Shown here: piece by piece, positions 23,601 to 36,500 of the stretch | Position numbering within the stretch: the first letter of the stretch is position 1 | Layout: each line of letters opens with the position of its first letter | Origin: Fennellomyces sp. T-0311 | Lineage: Eukaryota; Mucoromycota; Mucoromycetes; Mucorales; Lichtheimiaceae | Assembly: GCA_025266875.1 (NCBI GenBank) | Contig: JALLLT010000006.1 | Span: forward strand, 310,001 to 374,000 | Direction of reading: 5' to 3' | Length of the DNA: 64,000 nucleotides | Notes under the pieces: generated by a model | The model's input: only the letters and a program-made list of their open reading frames with translations | What the model was told of the DNA's origin: nothing | Database searches by the model: none | Program-made: the position numbers and the translations under genes

Positions 23601-24900
23601 ACGGGTACAAGTACGTACGCAAGAGGAAGAACCGCAACCAGGGTTGTAGATGAACCAATGCTCCGTCCCAATCCGAAACCACCAGTAAGCTATCCGAGTC
23701 CATATTATTTGATCCTTGGTAACAAACAAATCTATAGTGCAAAAACCAACGTATTTTGGGGATATAAGCAAGAGCTTGTCAATCGTCGGAAATTTCGAAT
23801 TGAGCAGGAATACGATCTACTTAGAAATAACTCTGCGGAAGTATCTGAGTCTGCAGACTTTGCAAGACACATCTTTGTGCTCAGCGTGATACGCACACGG
23901 TAAGTTGATCCAAAATTGTTGATAAGTATATACTGAGGAAGGATATAGCATGAAAATGTTCAGTGAACACTTTAAACATAGAGAGATTCGTCGGACCATG
24001 TTTTCGGCTCGTCAGACCACCAACCATCAGATGGTGGATCAGGTGCTAGGTGTAAAACCTCCCAATTCCTCCAGTATGCCATATCCATCTAGGACGTTTT
24101 TAACTTGCTGACCTGAACAAACATATTCTTTTTAGGGAATGAAGTTGTTACCCATCCAAGTTACAACAAAAAGACAAAGAAAGCGTTCGCATGCCGACCG
24201 CCACGACTTTGCCCGAGAACAAGGCTGGGAACAAAGCGATCTGCCGACAACCGCTTTCTACGGAACGGGCAATACGCCTCTAATCCCCGGATTTGCCCCA
24301 ATCCCTCATGTCGTAAGCCATAGCGTCCACCTAAACTCGTTGCCGATCATAACTACTAGCTTATCAACTAAACAGGAACTTATCTTACTCCTTTTTAAAT
24401 TCGCTTTGGTTATTTTAACCAACGAGCACAACATCAGTCAGATGCACTCTTCATGCGACACACGGCTCCAACCGGTCCAAGGGACCTATATCCATTGTCC
24501 TCACATGTAAGACAGGAGCTTTATCCGATGTTCCATCAATTAATAATTTATTACTAGCATCAAGAGACGTCGCGCTTTGACACTTGCGGGAAATCGAGGC
24601 AGGAAGGTTAAAGGGAGTGTCGATGAAGCTGGCGTGTTTCTGCACCCACAAGCAGATAGCGAACAAGGACAAGGGCGTAGTAAGTTTCAAGCATCTGGAA
24701 CTATACTTTCTTCTTACGCATACTTATAGATACAGAAAGTTGGTCCATAAAGCAACGCAGCAACGAGCCTACTCACGGGAGAGTTCTTGTAAGCGGGGAT
24801 ACAACTGGATCAAGCTCAATCTGAAGCATTTTTATTGTAGTTTGTCGACAGAGACAAGAACACAACGTGCAATATGAGATGCATTGGGATTCAATGCATG
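20700..24900 (+). pseudogene. Broken TnpB/Fanzor-like (RuvC-type) nuclease gene
   Basis: A series of plus-strand coding fragments in shifting frames. Near 20800 there is a basic AT-hook-like stretch (KRRGPGRPPGRTNKRK). Around 21960-22120 lies IVNLHVRRFLEGHF...LFDQNFWMNVYKLAGLR. At 23250-23310 SIRTDGAFTHVHFKKP is readable. At 23510-23580 RIMGIDPGVSATVTG, split by an intron (23530-23582), resembles the RuvC-I motif of TnpB-type proteins. HREIRRTMFSARQTTNHQMVDQ follows at about 23970-24040. TTAFYGTGNTPLIPG at about 24245-24290 may be the RuvC-II region. NEHNISQMHSSCDTRL at 24420-24470 suggests a degraded zinc ribbon. Frames change and stops intervene (for example TAG at 23246), so no full protein is made. 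Family assignment rests on motif order and is tentative. Confidence 0.5.
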
Positions 24901-25134
24901 CTTACGGATGGAGCCCTCAATCACCGCCCAAATGCTCTTGTACGGCCACCCATGAAAATGAAAGGAATTAATAAAGAGTTCCACAGCTTTAGTTAATGCG
25001 TGTGGTTCATGCCTCGGGACTGGCCACCCCCAGACATGTTAGCTGGGTCCAATCCAAGCCACGGAGGAGGAAAAGCAAGTCCTACTTGTCTGAAGCTTTG
25101 ACGGAAGAGTTCAGTTTTTTGAATTTAACAAAAA
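24900..25134. other. Short spacer and leader of the RPA43 gene
   Basis: No coding sequence is recognised; it presumably contains the promoter and 5' leader of the following gene. Confidence 0.4.
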
Positions 25135-26078
25135 ATGGCCAAAGAAGAAAAGAAACGCAAAAGCAAATCACACGACAAAGAGAAGAAGGACCGCAAAAAA
25201 CACAAGACGAGCAGCAAGAAAGCTGAACGCTCAGCGAAATCGGAGAGCCCCGTTATCGCCAAAACCACTACTACCACCACATACAGCTCTTTCTCGGAAA
25301 TTGTCGCGCAGATATACCTCCACTTGGCCCCAATGTGGGCTGAAAATTCGACCGAAGGCGTCATTGAGCAATTAAACGCTTTCCTAATGAAGTGAGTTGT
25401 ATACCGTTGATTTTCTGCAAAAGCAAAGGATCTGGGAGACTTATTGCGTGAATCACGCTAGATTTGTCCCACAACTGGACGGAATTGTTTTGGCACATTC
25501 GAATCTCGAGTTTCTGACAGACAAAGGAAAGATTCTATACGATTCACCTTTCTCTCACTTTTTTGTGCGTGTCAAATTCTTAGTATGGAAGCCGAAAAGG
25601 GGTACAAAGCTCGGTAAGTCATAAGCATAGCTCCTCAATTCAGCATTGAAGTTAATCAAGCCTGTCAGTTGGGCGTATCAATCTGCAATCACAAGATCAC
25701 ATTGGTCTGTTGATTTACGGCACTTTCAATGCATCGATTCCAAGCCGAAGCATACCATCTGACACATTTGAATGGCGCGCATCCGAGACAGAGTCGGAGC
25801 CTGTAGCTGTTGAGGCCGAGAGTGCCAAAGATGATGATGATGATGAGGAGGAGGAGCAGCAGCAGCAGCAGCCCGAAGCGGTCGAGGAGAAGCCAAGCCA
25901 ATATGGTGAGTGGGTCAATAAGTCTACAGGTGTGCCCATCGGTGGTGAGGACGGCACGGTTGAGTTCAATGTTGTAGAGTAAGTCACCAGCTTTCTCGCA
26001 GGCAAATCAATACTAATCAATGTATTTATTAGCATTGTTGAAGCTAATGACATTCTGACTGTTACTGGATCACTATAA
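25135..26078 (+). CDS. RPA43: RNA polymerase I subunit RPA43
   Basis: Four exons (25135-25391, 25462-25613, 25669-25978, 26033-26078) encode 254 residues with consistent phases. A Lys/Ser-rich N-terminus (KKRKSKSHDKEKKDRKKHK) leads into the RPB7-N/SHS2-like fold (FSEIVAQIYLHLAPMW, then DGIVLAHSNLEFL and SPFSHFFVRVKFLVWKPKRG). The OB-fold part (VGRINLQSQDHIGLLIYGTF, SIPSDTFEW) is interrupted by a Glu/Asp/Gln run and resumes with GEWVNKSTGVPIGGEDGTV and the strand ANDILTVTGSL before the stop. RPA43 forms the stalk of RNA polymerase I with RPA14 and contacts Rrn3 to start rRNA synthesis in the nucleolus. It converges on the chitin deacetylase gene. Confidence 0.93.
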
Positions 26079-26455
26079 GCTGTACATTATTTTCTTTTTA
26101 CACACCACGTCATGCGTATTATGACATAGCAATTTCTTCATTTCTTTCCCAACATTAATTTCCCATTCATTCGCACTGAAAAAACGTCATTTTCGTTCCA
26201 TTGCCATCGATAAAATAATATCAATGCCATTTGACGCCTACGTTCCACAACAAAGCCCACTTTGACTTTCTACTTGTACCCATGACAAATATGGTACGTT
26301 ACTCAGTAGATATTATAAGACAGTAAAGTAAGCTTTGTTAAGTAAAAAAAAGATGGTGGTGAACTACTGCTGGCAGTTTGTTACTTTTACAATAGTATTT
26401 TGAAGACTAAAAGAAAAATAGTTTAAGTAAAAAGCGGAATTTCGTCTAGAGAAAG

Positions 26456-28810
26456 AGAGAAAGAGCACCAGCAACAACCGTGCCTACTGCTGCTACAGAG
26501 AATAATGGAGAGAGAGCGACTGCTGCGCTACCTCCATCCGCTTTGGAGCCGTCAGCGCGGGTACCATTTCTTTGGTCAACAGGAACAGCAGTATCCTTAT
26601 AAGCACAGCTGGATTCGGTACATAAGCACTGGCCAGCAACTATAATATATTTTTAGCATGTATAAAAATATGTAAAAATACGCCAGAACTTACTAGGATC
26701 CCACCAAATGCTATCACAGTTATCAGGGACTGCATGGCGGCTACTGTCAGCGGCAGGTGGTGTGGGGTTATCCAATGTAGGTTGGCTACTTGGGCAGTTG
26801 AAGCAAGTGCCCCAGGTCGTCACGTTAAAGTTACAGCTGTTCAACAAGCTCGATGAGACAACACCAGTATCTGCGGCGACGGTGATGTTTTGTAGACCGT
26901 TACAAATCTCCTTGCCAGTGTTGGGAAGGTCACACTTCATATAGCTTTGTTTGGCAAGTTCGCTGGCAGGAACGGGGTTCTTCATCTGGTGACAAAATAA
27001 AGAGCTTAGTTCCAATTACTGCGAAAAAAACCAATAATAGAAAAAAACTAACCCATTCCAATAATTGAGCGTTGGAAACCACCCAGACATCAGGCTTGGA
27101 GGTGATGGACTGGATAACGTCAACGAGAGCCTTCTTAGTGGCGGAAGGATCGGGGAGGCCGGGATACGTTGTAAGATGGGCTATAGAGTAATAAAAGTGT
27201 TACGACATCAGACAACATGAAGGGGTCTGGAGCGCCGGAGATAGCCCAAGAAGAGGGGTAGAGGGGGTAGGTTAAGGAGCATAAACTTACTGGGATGAAC
27301 ATAGATACCGAAAGGCTGGCGGTTGCCGTTGTAATGTCTGTCAAAATTGGTGGAGGTCCATGAACTAACGTCGGCATCGGAACCAGCAAGGTAGACATCC
27401 ATCAATTGTGGCATACTAGCATTGTCCAATACGGCGTACATTGGGATTTCCCAAACACCTGTTGTCGATCCCGATCAGTTAGTTTAGCATGTATTGCCAA
27501 CATTTGAAAAATAATGATCTTACCGGGAAGCTTGACTGCACCAGCTGCGCAAATGCCAGTCCAACAATCGTTTGCCATGCCGTTGTCAAGTGTATAGGGC
27601 CTATTAAATTTTAGGTAAGTCATCGTGCGGAAAATAAAATAAAAAATATACATCGTACCAGTAACAATCCTCGGTGACCGCGGTTGCTGATGAGTCGTAC
27701 AAGAAGCCTTGCTTTTGAACTTCATTAAGAGTTTCGGCGGTATAATTGACTATAAAAGCAAGGCACGGATATAATTAGCTTAACAGATTATGGAAGGTAT
27801 GGCAGCAACCTACGAAACGGGGCACGGAATCCTTGGATTTTTCCTAAAGGAACACCAGCATATTCATGAAGCATTGCGCGTGCTGCGGAAATCTCCCTGT
27901 CAAAAAAAGGCGTGTGAGAAAATAGTTATCATGAACAATGTTTGTGTGAACTTACTGAGCAGATGGAGAACCTAAAGTTCAGTAAAAATAAATGTTAGTA
28001 CCTTTTAGATGACTAGGTCATAGGTTGCAACATGCCAACATGAGAAAAGGTGTGACTATAGAAATGGATAATCCCGCTCAGTAAGTCCGCTTTTTCTGTA
28101 TATTTTCTGAAGGCTGGGAACGCGGCCCACCAAACTTACTCTGCTACTTCGTGTCCGTTCGCATACCATTGCTGAACGAGTGAAAAATCGGTATATTCCA
28201 TCGAGACATACCATGAGCCCTATAATTACCAACAAAAAAAAACAAAAACAAAATGGTGGTAGGCAATCACAAGTTCATTTAGATAACTTGTCTCACGTAA
28301 CACAAAATTCCACTTTTCCCCAGCACTTGCCTTTGCGGGACATCCATTAGGGTTGCTGTCATTCGATAGTAAGGAGGTTGAAGAAGGAGTGTTAATTCGG
28401 GTAACAAACATCGAAAAAAAAAAGAACTTTTGGCCTTACTGGACACTGAGAAGCTCATGGGCAGTTTCGACGAGTTTGGCTTGAATCGAGTCATCGAAGG
28501 TGATGGTCACAAACTAGACAACCAGAAATTAAGATAGAATTTTCGAGAGTCAGTTTCCGGCTTCTTCATAGCTGAAGAGAAGCTATTTTGTATTTCTAAC
28601 CTGAGGGACTTCAGAGGGCTTCAACCCGTTTGGTGGTGATGTGGAAGCGCACAAGCAGCTTGGAAGCTTGCATGTATTAGAGTCGCAAGAGTAAGAGCTT
28701 TCAGTGGGGGTCGTCGGGATGACTGGCGTACCGTCCTGGGCGAGAACCATGGACGATGGCGCCAGTGCCATGGCAACCAAGCTGCTAAGGATGGCGGCAC
28801 TTATTTTCAT
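26456..28810 (-). CDS. Chitin deacetylase (polysaccharide deacetylase, CE4), GPI-anchor type
   Basis: A multi-exon minus-strand gene; exon 1 (28810-28601) gives a signal peptide (MKISAAILSSLVAMALAPSS) and a Cys-rich CDSNTCKLPSCLCAS segment. Exon 2 follows with FVTITFDDSIQ, the CE4 motif containing the catalytic Asp pair. Later exons carry GSWYVSMEYTDFSLVQQWY, NGHEVA then HTFSH (zinc-binding His motif, about 28100-28060), KIQGFRAPF (about 27830), VWEIPMYAVLDNASMPQLMD, FGIYVHPS and KPDVWVVSNAQLLEWMKNPV. The end is Ser/Thr/Pro-rich with a final hydrophobic stretch (VVAGALSLFL) before the TAG, as in GPI-anchored forms. CE4 enzymes remove acetyl from chitin to make chitosan, a main wall polymer in Mucoromycota. 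I estimate 430-450 residues; some middle junctions are not fixed. Confidence 0.88.
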
Positions 28811-31660
28811 AATGAAAGAAAGAGATGAAAAAATGAATACGAAAGAAGTTGGTTGAAAATAGGGAAGAAAGAAGCTTCGTCCTTTATTTTCTCCCGAAAA
28901 GGGTAATTTTATTCGTACTTCAACCTATTTTTGCCCCTGGGCAAAAAGAGGCAGACAAAGAGCTCTTTTTATTTTTGACTTTCGTTTACATGATCCATTT
29001 CGTCCCACAATAATGAAACCACATGATTTTCTTTTCTAAAGCTTGGTGCGTTTTAGCCGTCAGTTTTCCACTGTTTTCCGTATATTTGACGGGCGCAGTC
29101 TGGCTTATCCTCCAAACAATTCAGGCAGATGGGCAATCAGCCCACGCACTTTATTTGTTATATGCATGTTGTACAGGCGTTGCTTCGATTATCACAATAC
29201 AGTAACTTGAGCCTGTAATATTTATTTGATTTGGCCTTCCTAATCAAGTACACAAGCATGTCTTTTTTATTGTGGAACATTTCAGCAATAGTATATATTC
29301 ATCAAATACGGTATAGTTTTGAATTACAAAAGTCGCTGTGAAACAGCCACGCACGCGCGCCCCTTACACCTCACATTTACACGTACGCTGTTGAAAGCCC
29401 TGGTTGCGCCGAAAGGTGGCTTTCGGACTGTTTGAACAAAAATATTTATAAAATACCTGAGTGTCTGTGTGGGCTTTTCAAGAGTCATTCAGGGCACCAG
29501 ATGCCAGCGGCTTAATGGTAATAAAATTCTGTACCTAAACTTTATATTACCATGGTACTGATGGTGAGAATAATGTGCCATCAATGTTTAGTCTGCGCAA
29601 CAATATCCCCGATCCAGTCGACAGTTGAAGATTCAACACATGGCTTTCGTGATGCAGCTCATATCTGAAATGTGGAGGTTTGATATAGGAAAAGTACTTG
29701 CTCACAACAATCTTGAGTTTTTTTACCAGGATATTACAGTATTTCCTGCAGCTAAAATACCCTCATCCCCACTTGCATCTGTGTTTGTCACCCAGCTGCG
29801 TATGTCACGATAAAGTTCAATATGCTCCAACATTTGTTTACTGGAAATCGTTGACGCCTTCTCATCTGCTCGGCGGTACTATCATAGATAGCCAAGCAAG
29901 CATTTTATCGGACCATATATATATATACCATTACGAGTGAAATGAAGATTGGAAAACTAATGCATTTTGCATTCGATGAAGGAGGTATTTAACAAGTAAA
30001 CGTCGTATGTGTGAGTGCTGCTTTCAACGCCTTGCAATGCATCCTGAGGATAGATTTTGCATACAAGGTACATTGAACAATTTTTGCATTTATGTAAAAG
30101 TGATCTGGGAAATGGTCATCTCGGTAAATTTTATCACTTCGACCTTTTAGAGCAACCAAATGGGCTATTATGCAGCTTAATCCGTAAACCGATTCTTTTG
30201 AACTATGCATTCAAGAACCCAGGCCTTATAATTCAATACTGATGGCCTTACATAATGGCTGGAAGGGAAAAGTTACACAATTTAAATAAAATCGAGGGGA
30301 AAATTTTCACCCTTTATCTGTGCCCCGCCAATCGGTCAGCGCAGTGTTCTCGCCAATGGATTCTCCATAGATTTTGTACCCGAAAAGTTAAGATCATGTG
30401 ATTCTCTATTTTTTTGTTTGTATCCTGCAGAACAAGGGAAACCTGTGGTGCTGCTGGTATTTTGTGTTCCAGAAATAGATTCTGTATCCCCTTTTTGGGC
30501 GTACTATGCTGACACAATAGAATATTCGCTGAAGCGCCTTACATTGTCGTTGTCGGTTAGGCTTCCCGGTGAGGCGTTCTTGGACCTCACATGACCTTTG
30601 GCAAACATTTGCTACCATTCGTCCGAGGTTTACGCTTCTGGTATGATAAAAATAATTGCTGACTCTGCGGATGGATAATGCAATGTCTTTATTTAGTATC
30701 TTACGATACTACTACTTATTTTAATATACATAGTAGTTATCTCCTGACCCTACTCATTGAGCTGCTGTGAACGTATCCTTTGTTACATACAACGTACTTC
30801 TTTAAGAAACGCATATACAATGTAATCCAGTCGTTGCAAGCAGTGTCGTTCAAGATTGTGTCCAGTTGTACTGATGATAGTATTCAAAGTTATTATCTGA
30901 ATTCATTGACTTTCAAACTATACCATTACCCATCCGTATATCAGGTCGCTTCTTTCAGTGTAGCGTTACCTTCTATATACATTGAAACATCACACTCCTA
31001 TTAAAATTTATAGCGAATAGCAAAGATATCACTAGCAATGAATACGTAGATCATATCTTCAAAATTATCTTTGACCATTTCATAATGCTTCTTTAGATAA
31101 CCTGCTCATGTCTATATATAATTCTTCAAAACTTCTAACTATTCTTAAGAACCCACCACGCTCATCGCTTGTACTTCCGAATAACTACAAATGCTTAGTG
31201 CGTGACCTTGCTACTTGAAGACTATGGACATGGGTAACTTTGACAATGATGGGTGATTGCCTTACTCCTTACAAGAATCATAGTTCTGTAAATTAGCACC
31301 ACGATTATAGGCAATTCCCCAAGCCCTGTAGTATTGTGGTCGGCATGCTTTCACAGCCTTTTAATTACTTCAGTAAGACCAGCAGTGTAACTATCAGTGA
31401 CCCATGTGGTACTCCATCCTTTGCATTTGTAAGTATGACAAATGGCTTTTGAGTGTAAGCATAAAATGATAAGAAACTTCTAGCTTGAGCTATAGTAGCA
31501 AAAGTAGCTAAACCTGAATGTGCATCACGGACTCCTGTGACTTCCTGAGAAAAAATCCGCCGTATTGGGGTATTTCCGTCATGTCGGTGTTCCCGGGACC
31601 AATCCCTTTGCCAATACAGTTTTTCCAGCAAAACATGGAGTTTGGCATAGTAATTGATAT
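28811..31660. other. Gene-poor AT-rich region
   Basis: The first about 150 bp should contain the chitin deacetylase promoter. Beyond that, short frames on both strands show no family resemblance and no good splice structure. I see no RNA gene here. The right end is the left target-site copy (31653-31660) of the element that follows. Confidence 0.4.
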
Positions 31661-32659
31661 TAGGCTTCTCCAATATACCCGAATACTCGTATCCGACTCG
31701 ATACTCGGCATGACGAGTCGGGTACGAGTCGACAGATACTCGACTCGTTGTGTTTTCGAGTTTTTTTGAAATACCGGACTCGACTCGGCTAGTTATATGT
31801 ACAAGATAATACATAGGAGGCGGATGTATCCGGGATATATAGCAATGGAAAGTAATGTATAGCTGCACTTGATAATTAAGCTTTATTTACAGAGTGGTTA
31901 CTAAAGGCGTGTGTCAGTGTCATTCATGAATAAGCTTAATCATATGCAAATGAAGTTGGTTATAAAATAAGCTAGAAAATGATTTTTGTGCCAAACCATA
32001 CTTCTATTACCTGCTACCTCCATTCATTTCCCGTTGGCAATTGTCATCGTCATGATATGTGCCACTTACAACAACAACAATAGTAAAGCAATATTTGTGA
32101 TATCCAAGGTACTAGCTAGTCGGCACTACCGGATAAACGTATGATGGTACCTGAATAATACATTGACAGCCTTACGGCATGACTAGATCTTCCAAGAAGT
32201 CTAGAAACATCGCCGTGTCAGCTATACAATATGGCATCCTCCCGACCACGGCTATTTGATTATGAGCTTTATTGCGAGCAATATAAATAGAGAGAACCGT
32301 TAACATAATAAAGACATATTCGATTCTCACGGAATTTACTGTTTTTCTCGATCCATTCTCTCTCACCATAATATTGAAGATTGTATCTTTTTCACATGCC
32401 TCCAATTCAGTGTTTGCCTCTTATTGATATCTGTTTCAAGCCAATGTAGATCCATTTTATACCAGTATAATTATTTTTATGCTTGACATTGTCACATTGA
32501 GCTCGATTTCTGTGATCTTTGCTACTTTTACGCTGATTGCACCTAAGCCATTGTATCATTTTCTAGTCGGGTTTCGAGTACGAGTTTTCGAGTTTTTCGG
32601 GTATTTGACGAGTACGAGTCAGTAGATACCCGACTCGAAAACCCGAATGGAGAACCCTA
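31661..32659. mobile_element. Non-autonomous hAT-like element (999 bp)
   Basis: The left end starts TAGGCTTCTCCA and the reverse complement of the right end starts TAGGGTTCTCCA, 11 of 12 bases matching. Both sides are flanked by the same 8 bp, ATTGATAT (31653-31660 and 32660-32667). Eight-base target duplications and YARNG-type termini are features of hAT transposons. Inside each end, about 100 bp is packed with CGAGT/ACTCG words in both orientations, as expected for transposase subterminal binding sites. The 800-bp interior is AT-rich with no transposase frame, so the copy would depend on a transposase elsewhere. The superfamily name is inference; the duplication and termini are directly visible. 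Confidence 0.8.
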
Positions 32660-33564
32660 ATTGATATATCTAAGGAGTAAATAGTAAGTCCGATTATCAA
32701 ACAATAAGATCAACATGAAGAACGACAATACCGAGACTGTGTTATGACTAGATAAATATATTGTTTCTCCCAAAAGTAGCTCACCTATATATGCCAAATC
32801 TACACGACTACATAGCTACCCTATAGATAAAGATAAAAGCCTTTTATTTAGATATCTTTGGTGTTTCAATTGTCCAAATCGGCTAAATGATAAAAGCTGT
32901 GTAATCGTAAGTATGGTTCACATTCGTTAAATCGTCCTCAAAGGATACTGTATTTACTGACCGTATCGTACTCATCCGTCCGAGATGTCACAACACTGAC
33001 TGAATCGTAAAATGCCGTTTTCTTGTTGTCATACTGGTGATGTTTTAATGGTGGTAAAAAATGGTAACTTCTACATGTTTCTGTTAGCTTAAAACTTGCT
33101 TCACCAATGGTAAACTGCAGTTACGGTACCTCTCATTTCTCAGTTCATGCTGCACATGTATATCGTCCTCCGGTTTGATTGACAGTGATAGAATAGGTGA
33201 ATAATAGGGAGCATGGGAAAGGAACAATCTTGAAAACGTATACGCAAGCTTGTTTGCTTAACGCCACCATTTAAAACCATCGAATATTCCAGGCAATCAG
33301 AGTAGTATACCTTTATACGCTACTTGCTGCATATGTGCTGACATGGTATGGAGGCACTTGGAGACTATAAAAGCAATCCTAGCAAACTGAGAATGAATGA
33401 ATATTTCTAAAGAAATTCTAGATTTACTTTATAGGACATGTAGTGGCGATAAGAACAGTTGCATCAGAGCATTCAAAGATTACATTGAAACAAAACACGT
33501 TTATTACATCCAATACAGTAAATGTGATTCAATCCATTGTAACCCAATAGGAAAAAAAATAACT
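32660..33564. other. Gene-free AT-rich stretch
   Basis: It begins with the right target-site copy. No convincing coding frame is seen; the right part probably contains the 3' untranslated region of the ABC transporter gene. A 68-codon plus-strand frame at 33397-33603 has no recognisable similarity and overlaps that gene's end antisense. Confidence 0.4.
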
Positions 33565-36500
33565 CTATCTTCTCTCTTTCACAAAGAAAATAAGCCAAAG
33601 TAGCGCAAACAGGATAAATGACATAAACATGACGCCGAGCTTAATGACATCTGGCCAGTAATTTTTGGCATTAAAGCCAAATGTTGAAAGAATGGTTGCA
33701 CCTGGTACCTGTGTTTTTTAAACCAAAATGTCAGCTTTCCAAATGTATCTTAATCGTTTCGCATAATTTACATCAATGTTCAAACCGAATCGCTCTTCGA
33801 CTAGTTGTAGGTACAGCATTTCATTGACGAGTAAAGCTTCCAATGCGTAGTTAAAGAACGACAAATGTTTGAGCCAGCCAAAATAAGGCGAAATCGAATC
33901 TGAAGAGTTCGAAAAAAAGTATTAATGAGTAATGTTCAGATATTTGATGAGTGAATGCTTTACCTTTGTTAAGTAGGAGACCTGCAAAGAGCATGGAAAA
34001 CAAGATTACCATGCAGCATAATAAATTAGCCATCGAAAGGTTCTTAAAAACGACACCGATGGCGAGACAAAGAGCAGCCGCTGTTAGGTTGAAAAGTACG
34101 AGGACAAGCAAGAATTTGAAGAATTCAGAAACGCCTTCCACAAGACCGACCATATAGTACGATATTAATCCCATCATCAATGGTGGGACCACGCGTAATG
34201 GAATGATATCAAAGAGTACCTATGCATAATCGTCAGTCTACAAATACTCCATGCGCGATTGGAACTTACCTTTGACAAAAAGTAGATGCCTGGAGAATAG
34301 TATCCATTGGCACGTTCACGAATGAACAGAATACGCTCATTGGAGAATACTTGAAGCGATGTGAGGCACATGAAACCCAAAAGTGCTTCATAGAAGAAGA
34401 AAAGACCCATGCGATTTTGGAAGCCTGCAATAGTGTTTGACACCTGATAGAAGAGACCACCACAGATAACTAAATGACATCGTTTAACTTCTTTTCTACA
34501 AAGATGCCTTGATGTGGCTTACGCGCAAGAACGACGGCAATGGTATAATGGGCAAACATGAGCATCGGGTTTCGATAAAGGTTCTTGAATGTTCTATCAG
34601 CCAATATCCGGAACTGTGCAATCCACCCAGGGCGTTCATGCGTGTTGATTGGCTTGATAGGTGGTGCAGAGCCTTCTTCTATCGCATCAGGTGTACCTTG
34701 GCTATTGGTTTGTTAGTTTAAACACCATTACTTCTTTTTTTTATACTGATAACATACGCAGCAGCAAGTACGCGCTCGACGTCGTCACGAACGGCGACTG
34801 CAACGACGCTCTTGTCGTAAGCTTCAATTAATCGTTTCAAATGTGGCGTGATGGCATCTGAGCTAGTTGATGAGCTGTCACCATCAATGACGACGTCAGG
34901 TGCGGTCAATTGTTCCCGCTTCTTTCTGATTCGCTCGCGTCGCATACGTTCCTGACGTGCACCTAACTCGGATGCCCATTGCTCGCTTGTATTCTCGAGA
35001 TCGTCATTGTAACCATTGCTAGGAGGTCCTAGCAACGAGTGCGATGGTTGACTCTGTCGGAGTAACGGAGATGGCGGTTGGTTGATATCATCTAAATCAT
35101 CTCTTTCTGCCAGATGCTGCTGTGGCTCTGCAGGTTGCATGGTTAGATCAATAATATAGTCAGCAATGTTGAAGCCCGGAGGACAAGGATAACCGGCGCT
35201 CTTAAAGTACGATTGCACGCGAAGCTGTGGTCCAGAGTAAACCGTGTGGCCCTTGCCGAGCACAATAAGTTGATCAAACAAAGTGACAATGTTGGATCGT
35301 GGCTGATGGATAGTGAATACGATAGTGCGGTTATAGTCTCGTGCGAGTGTCACCAAGGATTCAACCACATTATAGGCGTTATAGGAATCCAAACCACTTG
35401 TTGGTTCATCGAGGAAAAGAATGGATGGCGATGTGACAAGTTCACAGGCAATGGCCACCCGGCGTCTCTCGCCGCCACTAATGGAACGATCGTCCGCCTG
35501 TCCGATTTTGGACTCCTTGATGCCGTCAATACCCAACTCTTGCATGACTTCCATCACTCTGAACTTCTTTGCAGCGGTGCTCATCGAACGAGGCAAACGC
35601 AGCAGCGCAGAGTACAGGATGGTTTCGTAGACAGTCAGCGTTGGAATCATTGTATCTTCTTGATCAACATAGCCGATAAGCCTCTTATATTCTGCGCTGG
35701 ACAGCGTGTGACCATTGACATAAACGTCGCCGGTGACTGTTCCAGTCTTGGTTCGATTGGCCAGGATGTCCAGCAAAGTAGTTTTACCCGATCCTGAGGG
35801 ACCCATGATTGCCAGCACTTCCCCGGGCCGGACCATTCCCGTAATTCCCTTTAAAATCGGCAGCTTGCCCACCTTGTATGAGATGCTGTCGAAAATCAAA
35901 CTCGTCGGCGTGTGTTCAGCCATAAGCTTGCCAGCTTCGTCATCAGCCAGTTGAATATACTGACTTGCGCTCGGTTTCTTGGCGAGATAGGTCACGAGAG
36001 CAGACACAATGATCAGGAAAACTGCTACGCCCGCCATGCCGCTGATGATCATGATCCAGTTAATGGGTCTTTCAGGTCTCTGTTCCGCATAGGTGTTGGC
36101 GCTGGACACATGGCATTATACTGCAAACTCACCTTGAAGCCAGGGACCATGGTATAGTGCAGGCACTCTCCCGAATTACACGACAGGAAAATGGACTCAT
36201 CGCCGAACACTGCGAAAATGATCTCATCGATGGCCGGTTCTACAAGAACACATGGTATCATTGGAAAAGGCGGTCGCACAAAAAGTCATCCTCCCAAATA
36301 TTACCAGAAAATGCGCAATCAGGTCCAGTGCACTTGAAGATTGCCGGGCCTTCGATCTCGTCCTTGAGCAGGTCCGTGAGGTCTAAGGGCAATAGTTTAG
36401 TACCCAAGACCGACCGCCCAAACATCGCTCATACTCACCAATGCTGCCATCCTTGCCACACAGCATCTCATCCTTTATGCATCGACAGTTGATATTGTTA

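Noticed and set aside
33397..33603. 68-codon plus-strand frame near the transporter's 3' end
   Set aside because: No recognisable similarity, and it overlaps the last coding exon antisense.
35213..35797. 194-codon plus-strand open frame opposite the ABC transporter
   Set aside because: It lies fully antisense to the ATP-binding domain exon and shows no family features.
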